Source: Roseinatronobacter bogoriensis DSM 18756
GTDB lineage: Bacteria; Pseudomonadota; Alphaproteobacteria; Rhodobacterales; Rhodobacteraceae
Reading direction: 5' to 3'
Assembly (NCBI RefSeq): GCF_004366635.1
Contig: NZ_SORN01000008.1
Span: 62,001-126,000, forward strand
DNA length: 64,000 bases
Both the position numbers and the translations under genes were made by a program. The notes beneath the pieces are model-generated. The model had not been told where the DNA came from and ran no database searches. It saw nothing but the letters and a program-made list of their open reading frames with translations. Positions 33,850-43,012 of this stretch are shown here, piece after piece; position 1 is the stretch's first letter, and each line of letters starts with the position of its first letter.

Positions 33850-34557
33850 ATGAGCGACATCACACATCTGCAGCCGATCCTGAACCTGAGCGCCGCGTTG
33901 TTGTTTGGCGCGATCATCGGGATGGAACGGCAATGGCGTCAGCGGCTGGCCGGTTTGCGCACCAATACGCTGGTGTCATTGGGGGCAGCGAGTTTCGTGC
34001 TGTTCTCGGCGGCCTTTCCTGACGAAATCAGCCCGACGCGGGTGTCTGCGCAGATAGTCTCGGGGATTGGCTTTCTGGGTGCGGGTATCATTTTTCGCGA
34101 AGGCTTCAATGTGCGCGGTCTGAACACGGCCGCAACGTTGTGGTGTGCGGCGGCAATAGGGATGTTGGCAGGGGCAGGAGAGTTCATCTTGGCGGCCTCG
34201 GTTACGGGGGCGGTGGTATTCGTTAATCTTGGGCTGCGACCATTGGCACGGATACTTGACAAACAACCCATACAGACCACGGAACTGACCCGCTATTACG
34301 CGGTCGAGATTGTTTGCAAGGGCGCGCAGGAAGCGCATGTCCGCGCGCTGATGTTGCAGGGATTTGCCGAAAACGGGCTGCACCTGACCGGGCTGGAATC
34401 AGAGAATATTGAAGATACCGACCGCGTAGAGGTAACCGCCGAGGTGAATGCCGACACGACCTCGGATTCTGCATTAGAGCAGATTGTCGGTCGTCTGAGC
34501 CTGGAACCTGCCGTCACTGCCGCACGCTGGACAATCCGCGAAACGGGCTTTTCCTGA
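33850..34557 (+). CDS. MgtC/SapB family protein
   Basis: 235 residues. The N-terminal ~130 residues have four or five helices with the family motif GAIIGMERQWRQRLAGLRTNTLVSLGA and SGIGFLGAGIIFREGFNVRGLNTAATLW. The C-terminal soluble domain (~145–235) has an ACT-like alternation. MgtC proteins affect growth in low magnesium and inhibit F-type ATPase in pathogens; the role in free-living bacteria is less clear. Neighbours are two cation transporters and MgtE, supporting a divalent-ion role. Confidence 0.9.
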   Translation: MSDITHLQPILNLSAALLFGAIIGMERQWRQRLAGLRTNTLVSLGAASFVLFSAAFPDEISPTRVSAQIVSGIGFLGAGIIFREGFNVRGLNTAATLWCAAAIGMLAGAGEFILAASVTGAVVFVNLGLRPLARILDKQPIQTTELTRYYAVEIVCKGAQEAHVRALMLQGFAENGLHLTGLESENIEDTDRVEVTAEVNADTTSDSALEQIVGRLSLEPAVTAARWTIRETGFS

Positions 34558-34616
34558 CATAACTTCCTAATTTTCGCCAGATTTCGTGTGTATCCCGGCC
34601 CGAGAGTGAGGGCTGC

Positions 34617-35549
34617 ATGACCGATTTTGGCGCAAATTCCAGACAGCGAAGCGGGCTTGGCACATGGCTTGGCATGGGAAACCATGCCTATAAGCTGTTG
34701 GTTGCCATTGGCTCGCTTGTGACAACGCTGGTGCTGACCTTGGGCAAGCTGACTGTCGGTATTCTGTCTGGCTCACTGGCGCTTGTTGCCGATGCCATGC
34801 AGGGCCTTATCGACATTATCGTGACAGGTATAACCGTGATTGTGGTGAGCCTGTCTGATCGTGGGGCAGATCCGGCCTGGACTTGTGGGCGCGAAAAGTT
34901 GGAAGCCTTTGCCGCGCTGGCAGAGGCTGTGCTTTTGGGGATTATCGCCGTTTTTATCTGGCATCTGGCGGGAATGAAGCTTGTCGAGGGAACGCCGCCG
35001 ATGCAGCTGGAGGCATGGTATCTGGGCGCTGCGGCGGTTGCGGCCTGCGCTGATTTCATTCGCCATCTTGTGGTAAAACGCGCCGCACGCGCAACTGGCA
35101 GCATGGCGCTAGAAGCAAATGCTGCACATTTCCTCACTGATTCTCTTGGCACGGTGCTTGTCACGCTTGGTCTGATCGGTGCGTGGTATGGTCTGCCTGT
35201 GGCCGATACGATTGCCGCGATCGGCGTGGCAGCGCTGCTGAGTTACACGTCTTTCATGGTTGGGCGGCGCGCCCTTGCAATGCTTCTGGATCGGGCCGAC
35301 CCGAACCTGTCAGTTGCGGTTCTTGACAGCCTTACCAGCATTGCGGAAATCAAAAGTATAAGGACCCTGCGCATCCGGCGCCTTCCTGATCACCATGTCA
35401 TTGATCTAGCGGCCGAGGTCGAAGTCAGTAGCTTGGCGGCATTGGCCCGCCTGCAAGACGATGTGCATCATGCGGTTTCCGCAATTGTCGGAAAAGCAGA
35501 ACTATGCGCGGCCTTGCGCCCTGTCACGCTGACCCGAGATCAAGCCTGA
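34617..35549 (+). CDS. Second cation diffusion facilitator family transporter
   Basis: 310 residues with six hydrophobic segments and a short C-terminal dimer domain. Metal-site residues are A-D-A-M-Q-G-L-I-D in TM2 and H-F-L-T-D in TM5. The TM2 site differs from that of the first CDF (Gln where that protein has His), so ion preference may differ. ATG 34617; a hairpin terminator follows 67 bases after the stop. It probably exports Mn, Zn or Fe from the cytoplasm. Confidence 0.88.
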   Translation: MTDFGANSRQRSGLGTWLGMGNHAYKLLVAIGSLVTTLVLTLGKLTVGILSGSLALVADAMQGLIDIIVTGITVIVVSLSDRGADPAWTCGREKLEAFAALAEAVLLGIIAVFIWHLAGMKLVEGTPPMQLEAWYLGAAAVAACADFIRHLVVKRAARATGSMALEANAAHFLTDSLGTVLVTLGLIGAWYGLPVADTIAAIGVAALLSYTSFMVGRRALAMLLDRADPNLSVAVLDSLTSIAEIKSIRTLRIRRLPDHHVIDLAAEVEVSSLAALARLQDDVHHAVSAIVGKAELCAALRPVTLTRDQA

Positions 35550-35616
35550 CGCAGTGACTATGCCAGTTCGAGCAAGGGCCAAGTCGCAATTTCGGATCTG
35601 TTCATATGAAATGAAA

Positions 35617-35638
35617 GAGCGAGGCCATAGCCTCGCTC
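35617..35638. terminator. Bidirectional terminator between the CDF gene and soxF
   Basis: Perfect 9-base stem GAGCGAGGC / GCCTCGCTC with a CATA loop. On the minus strand it is followed by TTTCATTTC, so it can end the sox transcript after soxF; on the plus strand it lies 67 bases after the CDF stop. Confidence 0.8.
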
Positions 35639-35664
35639 CTGTCTTGGTGAATTGACTGCGACCG

Positions 35665-36927
35665 TTACCCGAAGATATCAGCAACAATCCCGTTATACCA
35701 ACCGATGCTTTCCTCATAGGTCTGGCGGCGTAGCTCGGCATCCTCGCCGGTCTGACTTATGAAGCTGGAGACAGATTCGATCTGATCATCGCCTGCTTCA
35801 TAATTCGCACCCACTTTCACACCGTCATCTGTCGCAATCAGCGACCAGCAGGTGTTGGAGTAGCGCGCTGGGAAAATACGGCTGCCCGTCAATTCGCCCC
35901 GGATGACATTTGCCACCACCTTGGCCTGCGAATTGGCGGAAAAGCCGGATTTCGGCATCGCACCCTGTGCACTTGCATCGCCCAGAACAAAGACATTTTC
36001 ATCCATGCGAGAGCGCATGTCTGACGGCAACACAGGTGCCCAGCCAGAGTCATTCGTCAAGCCCGCCAGTTCCGCGATCTTGCCAGCTTTCTGGGCTGGA
36101 ATGACGTTGCAGACATCAACAGTTTCAACCACACCGTCAACGACCACTTCCATTGCATCAGGGCGCACCTCGACCCTGTCGCCGCCAAAATCGGGGCCTA
36201 TGCGGGTGACCATGCCGGGGTAATGGCGTTCCCAGCCTTCCTCGAACAGGGCTTGTTTGGAATAGTTTTCCTTTGGGTCCACAATCAGGATTTTTGCGGT
36301 CGGATTGATCTGTGACAGGACATGCGCGACCATCGACACACGCTCGCCCGGTCCGGGCGGGCAGCGATAGGGGTTCGGGGGGGCGACCATGCAGAACGTG
36401 CCGCCCTCGCGCATATTCTCGATCTGATGTTTGAGCAGTTGCGCCTGTGTGCCGGACTTGTAGGCATGGGGCATCAGGCTTTGCTGCGACACATCCCAAC
36501 CGGGAACAGACCCTTCGACGAAGTCGATGCCGGGGGCCACAACCAGCCGGTCATAGGAAATGGATTCGCCCGAGGCCAGCGCCACGGTCTGCGCATCTCG
36601 GTCCACACCGACGGCCCAGTCATGGACAACATTCACACCAAGGCGCGCGATATTGCCATAGTCATGGCCAAGCGCGTCAAATTCCCAGAATCCGCCCAGA
36701 TAGAGGTTCGAGAAATAGCAGGTATAATATTTGCGAGACGGCTCGATCAGTGTCACATCGACTGCGCCATTGCTGTCCTTGGCGATATAGCGCGCGACGG
36801 TGCCACCGCCCGAACCACCGCCGATTACGACAACGCGAGGCTTGGCCTGCCCCAATGCCATAGGGGCCGAAAGGGCGACGGATGCAGCCGTGGCTGTGCC
36901 CAGAAAAGTGCGTCTGTTCAGTGTCAT
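35665..36927 (-). CDS. soxF: SoxF, flavoprotein subunit of a flavocytochrome c sulfide dehydrogenase-like enzyme
   Basis: 420 residues from ATG 36927 (GGAGAGA upstream). The Tat signal NRRTFLGTATAASVAL is followed by the FAD-binding VVVIGGGSGGGTVARYI near residue 35. Cys residues in YYTCYF, PYRCPPGPGE and DVCNVIPAQKAG match the redox Cys and covalent-flavin regions of the FCSD family. It acts in the periplasm with SoxE, probably oxidising sulfide or stimulating the Sox system. Last gene of the minus-strand sox operon, separated from soxE by ~200 bases containing a hairpin. Confidence 0.95.
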   Translation of the reverse strand: MTLNRRTFLGTATAASVALSAPMALGQAKPRVVVIGGGSGGGTVARYIAKDSNGAVDVTLIEPSRKYYTCYFSNLYLGGFWEFDALGHDYGNIARLGVNVVHDWAVGVDRDAQTVALASGESISYDRLVVAPGIDFVEGSVPGWDVSQQSLMPHAYKSGTQAQLLKHQIENMREGGTFCMVAPPNPYRCPPGPGERVSMVAHVLSQINPTAKILIVDPKENYSKQALFEEGWERHYPGMVTRIGPDFGGDRVEVRPDAMEVVVDGVVETVDVCNVIPAQKAGKIAELAGLTNDSGWAPVLPSDMRSRMDENVFVLGDASAQGAMPKSGFSANSQAKVVANVIRGELTGSRIFPARYSNTCWSLIATDDGVKVGANYEAGDDQIESVSSFISQTGEDAELRRQTYEESIGWYNGIVADIFG

Positions 36928-37098
36928 AAGGTCTCTCCCATTGGCGCCTGTTACCAGGCGAATTTCGCGCCGTTCCTCCCCGAATGTCCAGTGCCGTCGA
37001 TCATCGCGGCCATGTCGTGACGGGAACATCATTCCTTCTGGCACGAATTTGTCAGGAATAATGTGTAGATGCATGCGTCCCCCCTCACATGCATGGAC

Positions 37099-37120
37099 TG
37101 CCCCGGTCCAAGCTGGGGCA
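37099..37120 (-). terminator. Hairpin between soxE and soxF
   Basis: TGCCCC / GGGGCA with a ten-base loop, about ten bases after the soxE stop and within the ~200-base soxE–soxF gap. No U-run. Possibly lowers soxF expression relative to the upstream genes. Confidence 0.35.
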
Positions 37121-37129
37121 AACCTGTTC

Positions 37130-37852
37130 TTATTCGCGGCCCAATTCGCGGAAATAAGCCGCCAGTGCGGCAATTTCCTCGTCGTCGAGCCGTTGCGACA
37201 CAGATTGCATGACCTCATGTGGCCGCAGCCGCTGTTTATAGGCATGCATCGCAACGACAAAATCTTCCTCGGGCCAGCCGACAATGCCCGGAATGCCCGC
37301 ATGATCGCCGCTGCGCTGGTGGCAGGTCGTGCATTCGGCGCTCAGGAATTCACCATACTCAACATCGCCTTCGATCGCCAAGGTTTCGGCCGAAAGCTCG
37401 ACCTCTCTGGCGATGGCGGTGGGCGATGCTTCGGGGATATTTTGGGGCTGGTCGGAATAGGCACGCATATAAGCGATCAGGTTTGCGCGTCTTTCGTCAT
37501 CCTGTAGGCCGCGATAGGACATCCGGGTCCCCGAAACCAGCGCGCGCGGGTTTTCGATATAGGCATGCAGGCGCGCGAGGTCCCAGAACATACCATCGCG
37601 CCCCTGACGCACCAGTGCTTCGGAATACCGGAAATCCGCATGGCTGCCTGCGCGCCGGTCGAAGATACGGTTCAGATGTGGGCCGATGCGGTGTACCGCC
37701 CCGTCACCGATCTGGTGGCAACTGGCACATTCGCGCTGATAAACCTGTTCCCCGGCAACCGGGTCGCCGATGGGTGTCGCCTGCGGTATGGCGGTTCCCG
37801 GGGCCAATAAGGCCCCGGCAAATATCAGAGGTTTGAGTTTCTTGATCACCAC
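37130..37852 (-). CDS. soxE: SoxE, diheme cytochrome c
   Basis: 240 residues with a signal peptide (to ~24) and two c-type heme motifs: C-A-S-C-H near residue 43 and C-T-T-C-H near 176, each followed by Met-ligand regions (RMSYRGL; EVMQSVSQRL). It is the electron-transfer partner of SoxF in the periplasm. The start is one of two adjacent GTG codons (37852 or 37849) just after GGAGG. It begins 11 bases after the soxD stop. Confidence 0.93.
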   Translation of the reverse strand: MVIKKLKPLIFAGALLAPGTAIPQATPIGDPVAGEQVYQRECASCHQIGDGAVHRIGPHLNRIFDRRAGSHADFRYSEALVRQGRDGMFWDLARLHAYIENPRALVSGTRMSYRGLQDDERRANLIAYMRAYSDQPQNIPEASPTAIAREVELSAETLAIEGDVEYGEFLSAECTTCHQRSGDHAGIPGIVGWPEEDFVVAMHAYKQRLRPHEVMQSVSQRLDDEEIAALAAYFRELGRE

Positions 37853-37863
37853 GCCTCCGGGGT

Positions 37864-38952
37864 TCAGTTGGAATGCGACATCATATAGGCAATCAAGGCT
37901 GCCCGTTCATCTTCGCTGCGCACACCCCTGAAAGACATGCGGTTTCTTGGGATCAAGCCTGCCGGATTTTCAAGGAACGCGTCAAGTGTTTCCTCTGTCC
38001 AGACCAGCCCGCTCTCTGCCGCATCGGTGAACGCAGGAGAGTAGCGAAACCCGTCCGAATGCGCGGCTTCGCGCCCAACAATACCGTTCAGGGCCGGGCC
38101 AGTGCTGTTGCGCGCGCCATCACCAAGCTGGTGACAGGTGCGGCACTGACGCCAGGCGGCCTCGCCCGCGGCGACAAGTTCAGGGTCCAGCGCGGCAAGC
38201 TGCACCGCTTCTTCCTCTGGGGCTGCATCTGGTTGAGCGGATGCTTCCTCTGCCTCTTCAACGACTTCGGCTGCGGAAGCAGGCGCGCTGCCATCGGAAT
38301 AGGTGAAGCGAATGACCGGGAATTCCGGCGTCACATCAATATCGGTGGCGCGTGCCGAAATCTCGACAGGATCGCGGCAATCGCTCATGCAGGGTTCCTG
38401 CGCGAATTCCGGAAACTCCACCTCTGCACGGTCATCGAGGTAAAAGCCACCCTCATTGGGCAGGCGAATTTCAGTGAAATTCTCGTGGCTCAACTCGAAA
38501 TCATCATCCACCAGCCCGGCGGAATAGAGGATATAGGCCGTGATGGCATAGACTTCATCTGTTTCAAGCGTCTGTGCTGCGCCAAAGGGCATGGAACGGT
38601 TGATGTAATCCCACACGGTCGACAGATAGGGCCAGTAGGATTCGATTGTCTTGAGCGGGCGTTCATCGGTCAATGACCCGCGCCCGCCAACAATCGGCGG
38701 CCATGCACCGGCCCCTTCGGCAAAGTCACCGTGACAGACCGCGCATTGCTCGATCCAGTAATCTTCGCCATCCAGCACATTGCCGCGCCCTTCGGGCAGG
38801 CCGCGCCCATCGGGCATGACAGCAACATCCCATGCTGCGATTTCTTCGGGCAGGGCCAAGCGGCCAATTCCGAGGGTATCGGCAAGGGCAGGAACGGCGC
38901 CAAACACTGTGATCAGTGCCGTCGTGGTGATGAGTTTACGACACTTCGACAT
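37864..38952 (-). CDS. soxD: SoxD, diheme cytochrome c subunit of sulfane dehydrogenase
   Basis: 362 residues, with a signal peptide to ~24, heme motif C-A-V-C-H near residue 70, an Ala/Glu-rich linker near residues 225–250, then a second cytochrome c domain with C-R-T-C-H near 272 and the RMSFRGV Met-ligand region. It pairs with SoxC to oxidise protein-bound sulfane sulfur by six electrons. ATG 38952 lies inside the end of soxC (17-base overlap); an earlier frame start at 38979 is less likely. Confidence 0.95.
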   Translation of the reverse strand: MSKCRKLITTTALITVFGAVPALADTLGIGRLALPEEIAAWDVAVMPDGRGLPEGRGNVLDGEDYWIEQCAVCHGDFAEGAGAWPPIVGGRGSLTDERPLKTIESYWPYLSTVWDYINRSMPFGAAQTLETDEVYAITAYILYSAGLVDDDFELSHENFTEIRLPNEGGFYLDDRAEVEFPEFAQEPCMSDCRDPVEISARATDIDVTPEFPVIRFTYSDGSAPASAAEVVEEAEEASAQPDAAPEEEAVQLAALDPELVAAGEAAWRQCRTCHQLGDGARNSTGPALNGIVGREAAHSDGFRYSPAFTDAAESGLVWTEETLDAFLENPAGLIPRNRMSFRGVRSEDERAALIAYMMSHSN

Positions 38953-40225
38953 TTTCGGCCTCTCCGTTCTCGTTGACATACCAGGTCTGGATGCCGTTGT
39001 TGTGGTAGATGGAATTCAGCCCGCGAATGGCGCGCAATTGTTCCTTTGTGGGCTGGACATAGCCGGTTTCGTCAATCGCGCGCGATTGGACATACATCGG
39101 CTGGCCGTCCCATTCATGGTCAAGGTAAAACCGCGTGACCGCCTTGTCGCCGGGTTCGGTGCCCAGACGCGCGGTCTGCCAGTTCACGCCGCCATCAAGT
39201 GACACATCGACCCGTGCAATCTTGCCAAGGCCCGACCATGCCAGCCCTGTAATGACCATAGGGCCCGGACCATGGCCGATGGGCATTTGCGGCGATGGCG
39301 ATGTGACGACCGACTTTGCGTGCATGGCCCATGTCCATTTGCGCGCCCGCCCGTCAGGCATAAGATCGGTATATTTCGAGGTTTCCTCGCGGCTTTCCAT
39401 CGGGCCGTCATGCACACCGATCCGGCGCAGCCACTTGACCCAGAGGTTCCCTTCCCAACCGGGCACAACCAGACGCACGGGATAGCCATGCTCCATGCGC
39501 AGTGCCTCGCCATTGGCGTTAAAGGCGATCATGCAGTCGTCCAGCGCCTTTTCCATCGGGATTGAACGGCCATTCGAGGATGCATCATGGCCCTCGACAT
39601 AGATCCAGCTGCCTTCGGGTTTCACACCGGCTTCATTCAGCAGGGTGCGCAGGGTGACGCCGGTATATTCCATGTTATGGATCATGCCATGCGTGAACTG
39701 TGCGCCGTTTAGCTGTGCGCCGCCCCATTCCATGCCGCTATTGGCCGCGCATTCGCAGAAATGCACACGCGTCACGCGCGGCAGGCGCAGCAGGTCGCCA
39801 AAGGTGAATACCAGCGGGCGTTCAACCAGCCCGGTGATCATCAGGCGGTATTCATCCTTGCTCATCTCGATTGCACCGGAATGGTGCCGCTCGAATGCAC
39901 AGCCTTGCGGCGTGATCGTGCCATCCAGCGCGTGGATCGGCGTGAAGTTGATCGAGCTGATCGGATCGGCTGTCAGCCATTCCACATTGCGGCGCACGAC
40001 GTGATCCTCATAGTGGATCGGCATGCCATAGGGCGTTGCATCGACACCTTCGCCAAGGAAAGAGGCATAGGGTTGCACTTCGGTAATAAGGGGGTCGGGG
40101 CTTGCAGCATTCGCTCCGGCCCCGACCACGGCGCCCCCGGCGGCCAGCCCTGCGGTGCGCAGGAAATCGCGGCGGGAGGGGCCGCTGCCTGGTGACTTCG
40201 GGGCGTCATCTTGCATGTCAGTCAT
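38936..40225 (-). CDS. soxC: SoxC, molybdenum cofactor subunit of sulfane dehydrogenase
   Basis: 429 residues from ATG 40225. The Tat signal SRRDFLRTAGLAAGG shows export of a folded Moco enzyme. The sulfite-oxidase fold carries the Mo-ligand Cys in VHFCECAANSGMEW near residue 158 and ends with a dimerisation domain (LAWSGLGKIARVDVSLDGG). With SoxD it oxidises the sulfane left on SoxY after SoxB action. Its presence means thiosulfate can go fully to sulfate without sulfur globules. Translationally coupled to soxD. Confidence 0.97.
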   Translation of the reverse strand: MTDMQDDAPKSPGSGPSRRDFLRTAGLAAGGAVVGAGANAASPDPLITEVQPYASFLGEGVDATPYGMPIHYEDHVVRRNVEWLTADPISSINFTPIHALDGTITPQGCAFERHHSGAIEMSKDEYRLMITGLVERPLVFTFGDLLRLPRVTRVHFCECAANSGMEWGGAQLNGAQFTHGMIHNMEYTGVTLRTLLNEAGVKPEGSWIYVEGHDASSNGRSIPMEKALDDCMIAFNANGEALRMEHGYPVRLVVPGWEGNLWVKWLRRIGVHDGPMESREETSKYTDLMPDGRARKWTWAMHAKSVVTSPSPQMPIGHGPGPMVITGLAWSGLGKIARVDVSLDGGVNWQTARLGTEPGDKAVTRFYLDHEWDGQPMYVQSRAIDETGYVQPTKEQLRAIRGLNSIYHNNGIQTWYVNENGEAENVEVS

Positions 40226-40280
40226 GACGTCGGTTCCTCTGGTTTCGGGCTGGGCGCCATGGCCCCGCCCTTCGTTGATC

Positions 40281-41978
40281 TTACAGCCCTGCGACCTGAA
40301 CCGATGTGTTCGGTTCCAGTGCAACACGGCCAATCTTGCGAATATGGCTTTCGACGACATCCCAGATCTGGGGGCCTTCGGTTTCAGGGTTCACCGACGC
40401 CCAGCCGCCGACAACATAGTTGCGCTCTGGGTCAATCGCTTCGCCGGTGGACAGCAGTGTCATGTCGGAAATGCGCTGGTTGACAGGGGCTGACACATCG
40501 ACCCGGTAGCCAAGCCCGCCAATGCGCACCATATCGCCGCCTTGCTGGAAATAGGGGTCAGGGTTGAAGATGTTATCGGCCACATCTTCCAGAACCACTT
40601 TCAGGAACTCGCCTGTCATTTCGGTACGGTAGCATTGGCCATAGGTCATTGAGGTGACTGAATGAATATCTTCACGGGTGATCGCATCACCCGGCAGCAG
40701 GCTGGCGCCCCAGCGCACACCCGGTGACATGGCAATCTCGGTGTCGCGTTCTTCCATGATCGCTTCACAGATCAGGTCATCCCATGTGCCGTTGAAATTG
40801 CCGCGACGATACAGAAGCGAGTCTGTGTGGCCGATGACCTCTTCGAGCTGGTCCTTGAAGGGTGCGCGTTCCGCGTCGATCAGCGTGGCCATTTCAGGGT
40901 CGGGGGTGATGACATCAGCGAAAATCGGGATCAGCTTGTGGCGGAAGCCCATCATGCGCCCGTCGCGCACATCCAGATCAAGGCGGGTAACAAACTTGCC
41001 GTGGCTGCCAGAGGCGATCAGCAGCGTTTCGCCCACGATTACCGGCTCTGGCAGCGCGTCATGCGTATGGCCGGTCAACACAACGTCAATGCCGGTGACG
41101 CGCCCTGCCATCTGGCGGTCCACGTCAAAGCCATTATGTGACAGCACCACGACCAGTTCTGCGCCCTGCGCGCGCACTTCATCGACCATTTCCTGCATAC
41201 GGCTTTCACGAATGCCAAAGCTGAAATCAGGGAATTTCCAGCCGGGGTTGGCGATGGGCATATAGGGAAACGCCTGTCCGATGACCGCGATCTTCACGCC
41301 ACCGCGCTCGAACCATGTATAGGGTTCGAATTCATCCGAAGGCTCGTTCCATTCATTGTCAAAGATGTTCTGGCCAAGGAAGGGGAAGGGCAGATCGGCC
41401 ACGATATCGCGTACGCGGTCTTGACCAAAGGTCCATTCCCAATGCGAGGTCATGGCTTCGACCCCAAGCTTGTTCATCACATTGACCACATCCTGCCCCT
41501 TGGTCAGGAAGCTGGTCATGGACCCGTGCCATGTATCGCCACCGTCCAGCAGCAGCGCCTCGGGGCGGTCTGCACGAATGGCATTCACAACAGTTGCCAC
41601 GCGGTCCATGCCGCCCATGCGGCCATAGGTGCGGCCAAGGGCCTCGAAATCCACATAGGTCAGCGCGTAGGCTTCAGGTGATCCGGGCGTAAGGTTGAAC
41701 ATCTCGATGAAGTCTTTGCCAACCACATGCGGCGGCTTGCCAGCCACGCCGCCCACCCCGATGTTCCATTCAGGTTCACGGAACCAGATGGGTTTGAGAT
41801 GGGCGTGAATGTCGGTAATGTGGATCAGCGACACATTTCCGAAAGTGTCAAAACGCAGCAGATCATCTTGCGTAAGGGCCTGCTGGGCCGAGAGTTTCGA
41901 CCAGTTGCCGAACCCCGAGATGCCGTATAGCGCCGAGGCTGCGATGGACGCTTGCAGAAATTCGCGCCGGGATATCAT
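40281..41978 (-). CDS. soxB: SoxB, dimanganese sulfate thiohydrolase
   Basis: 565 residues from ATG 41978 (AAGGAG upstream). The Tat signal SRREFLQASIAASAL is followed by the 5'-nucleotidase-type metallophosphoesterase domain: metal motifs D-I-H-A-H near residue 55, LLLDGGDTWHGS near 148, VVVLSHNGFD near 250 and LTGHTHD near 275. A C-terminal domain completes it. It hydrolyses the terminal sulfonate from SoxY-bound thiosulfate, releasing sulfate in the periplasm. The 140-base gap before it contains a hairpin and a palindromic motif, so it may also have its own promoter. Confidence 0.97.
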   Translation of the reverse strand: MISRREFLQASIAASALYGISGFGNWSKLSAQQALTQDDLLRFDTFGNVSLIHITDIHAHLKPIWFREPEWNIGVGGVAGKPPHVVGKDFIEMFNLTPGSPEAYALTYVDFEALGRTYGRMGGMDRVATVVNAIRADRPEALLLDGGDTWHGSMTSFLTKGQDVVNVMNKLGVEAMTSHWEWTFGQDRVRDIVADLPFPFLGQNIFDNEWNEPSDEFEPYTWFERGGVKIAVIGQAFPYMPIANPGWKFPDFSFGIRESRMQEMVDEVRAQGAELVVVLSHNGFDVDRQMAGRVTGIDVVLTGHTHDALPEPVIVGETLLIASGSHGKFVTRLDLDVRDGRMMGFRHKLIPIFADVITPDPEMATLIDAERAPFKDQLEEVIGHTDSLLYRRGNFNGTWDDLICEAIMEERDTEIAMSPGVRWGASLLPGDAITREDIHSVTSMTYGQCYRTEMTGEFLKVVLEDVADNIFNPDPYFQQGGDMVRIGGLGYRVDVSAPVNQRISDMTLLSTGEAIDPERNYVVGGWASVNPETEGPQIWDVVESHIRKIGRVALEPNTSVQVAGL

Positions 41979-42048
41979 GTGGAGTGCTCCTTGGAATGGT
42001 CTGGCATATGGCGGGGAGGAGGTCGCCACATGCCAATCTGCGAAAGTA

Positions 42049-42058
42049 TGAATATTCT
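42049..42058. promoter_or_regulatory. TGAATATTC motif upstream of soxB
   Basis: TGAATATTCT lies 71 bases before the soxB start and matches the core of the perfect palindrome TGAATATTCA upstream of soxX (44477–44486). Two occurrences in control positions of one cluster suggest a shared operator, perhaps for SoxR. Binding is inferred. Confidence 0.4.
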
Positions 42059-42084
42059 TGGGCCGAGTCAGTCCTCAGGCCGGG

Positions 42085-42112
42085 CAGGGCGCAAGCCTGA
42101 GCTTGCGCCCTG
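42085..42112 (-). terminator. Strong hairpin between soxA and soxB
   Basis: A perfect 12-base inverted repeat (CAGGGCGCAAGC / GCTTGCGCCCTG) with a CTGA loop, starting seven bases after the soxA stop. No U-run follows on the minus strand. It probably protects or attenuates the soxXYZA message, setting higher levels of the carrier and cytochrome genes than of soxB onwards. Confidence 0.7.
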
Positions 42113-42118
42113 TGTCAG

Positions 42119-42976
42119 TTATTGACGAACCGAGATGCCCTCAATGGGCAGTCCAAGACCGCGCGAGGACACATACAGTTCCAACTCGCGGAACTCTTGC
42201 GCGCCTTCAGCGAAAGACTCGCCGCGTGTATCGCGGATGCAGCCCCGGAAACGCTGGTGCAAAGGCACGATGGTGGCATTCTTCAACCGATAGGTCGGAA
42301 AGCCATTCGACATACCCTGCGACAGGTGGTCCGCGCGGATCATCCGGCCCCAATTGTCTTCGTGGCAGTTTGCACAAGACAGTTCCAACTGGCCAAAGCG
42401 CGTGTAGTACATTTCACGCCCTTTTTCCCAGAACTCTGCCGCTTCGCCATCAATCTTCACAGCGACAGGCATACCGCGCGATTGTAGCGAGATCAGCGAG
42501 GTGACATCTTTCATCGGCTCGCTGTTCCAACCCCAGGCATCTGCGCCCATGCGTTCGGTCCGGCAATTGTTGATGTAGTTCTGCAAGGACCACAATTCAC
42601 CGTTTTCATTTACCTTCGGCATCACAGCGCGCACGCCTGCCATCGATTCTACATCACCGTGGCAATCGGCACAGGACTGATTGGCCGTGCCTTCGGCCAA
42701 CTCCCAGCGGTCTTCGCCGCGCTCGGCGAAAAGCAAGCCGGGATTGTCGAAATCGTCCATCTGCAACGCGCGGGTTTCATCCGTGCGGAACAGCCAGCCG
42801 GAATATATCTCGGGAAAGACGCCGCCCAGATGCTCAGGTGGCTCTGCGCGGGTTGCGATATGCAACTCACCCTCGATAATCAATTCAGCATCGGGATGCG
42901 GGTCTGCAAAGGCTGTGCTGCTTAGCACAGCCCCGCAAATGGCCGCAGTGGCCCAAAGCTTGGTCATGGTCTTCAT
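42119..42976 (-). CDS. soxA: SoxA, diheme cytochrome c subunit of SoxAX
   Basis: 285 residues with a signal peptide cleaved after ~24. Two heme motifs, C-A-D-C-H near residue 103 and C-A-N-C-H near 202, mark the two-heme type. The active-site Cys in FRGCIRDTRGESF near 246 is the one that becomes a persulfide heme ligand in SoxA. With SoxX it couples thiosulfate to SoxY. GGAGGAGACACGC precedes ATG 42976. Follows soxZ by 36 bases. Confidence 0.96.
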   Translation of the reverse strand: MKTMTKLWATAAICGAVLSSTAFADPHPDAELIIEGELHIATRAEPPEHLGGVFPEIYSGWLFRTDETRALQMDDFDNPGLLFAERGEDRWELAEGTANQSCADCHGDVESMAGVRAVMPKVNENGELWSLQNYINNCRTERMGADAWGWNSEPMKDVTSLISLQSRGMPVAVKIDGEAAEFWEKGREMYYTRFGQLELSCANCHEDNWGRMIRADHLSQGMSNGFPTYRLKNATIVPLHQRFRGCIRDTRGESFAEGAQEFRELELYVSSRGLGLPIEGISVRQ

Positions 42977-43012
42977 GCGTGTCTCCTCCCAGACTGGCTG
43001 TGACCTGTGGTA

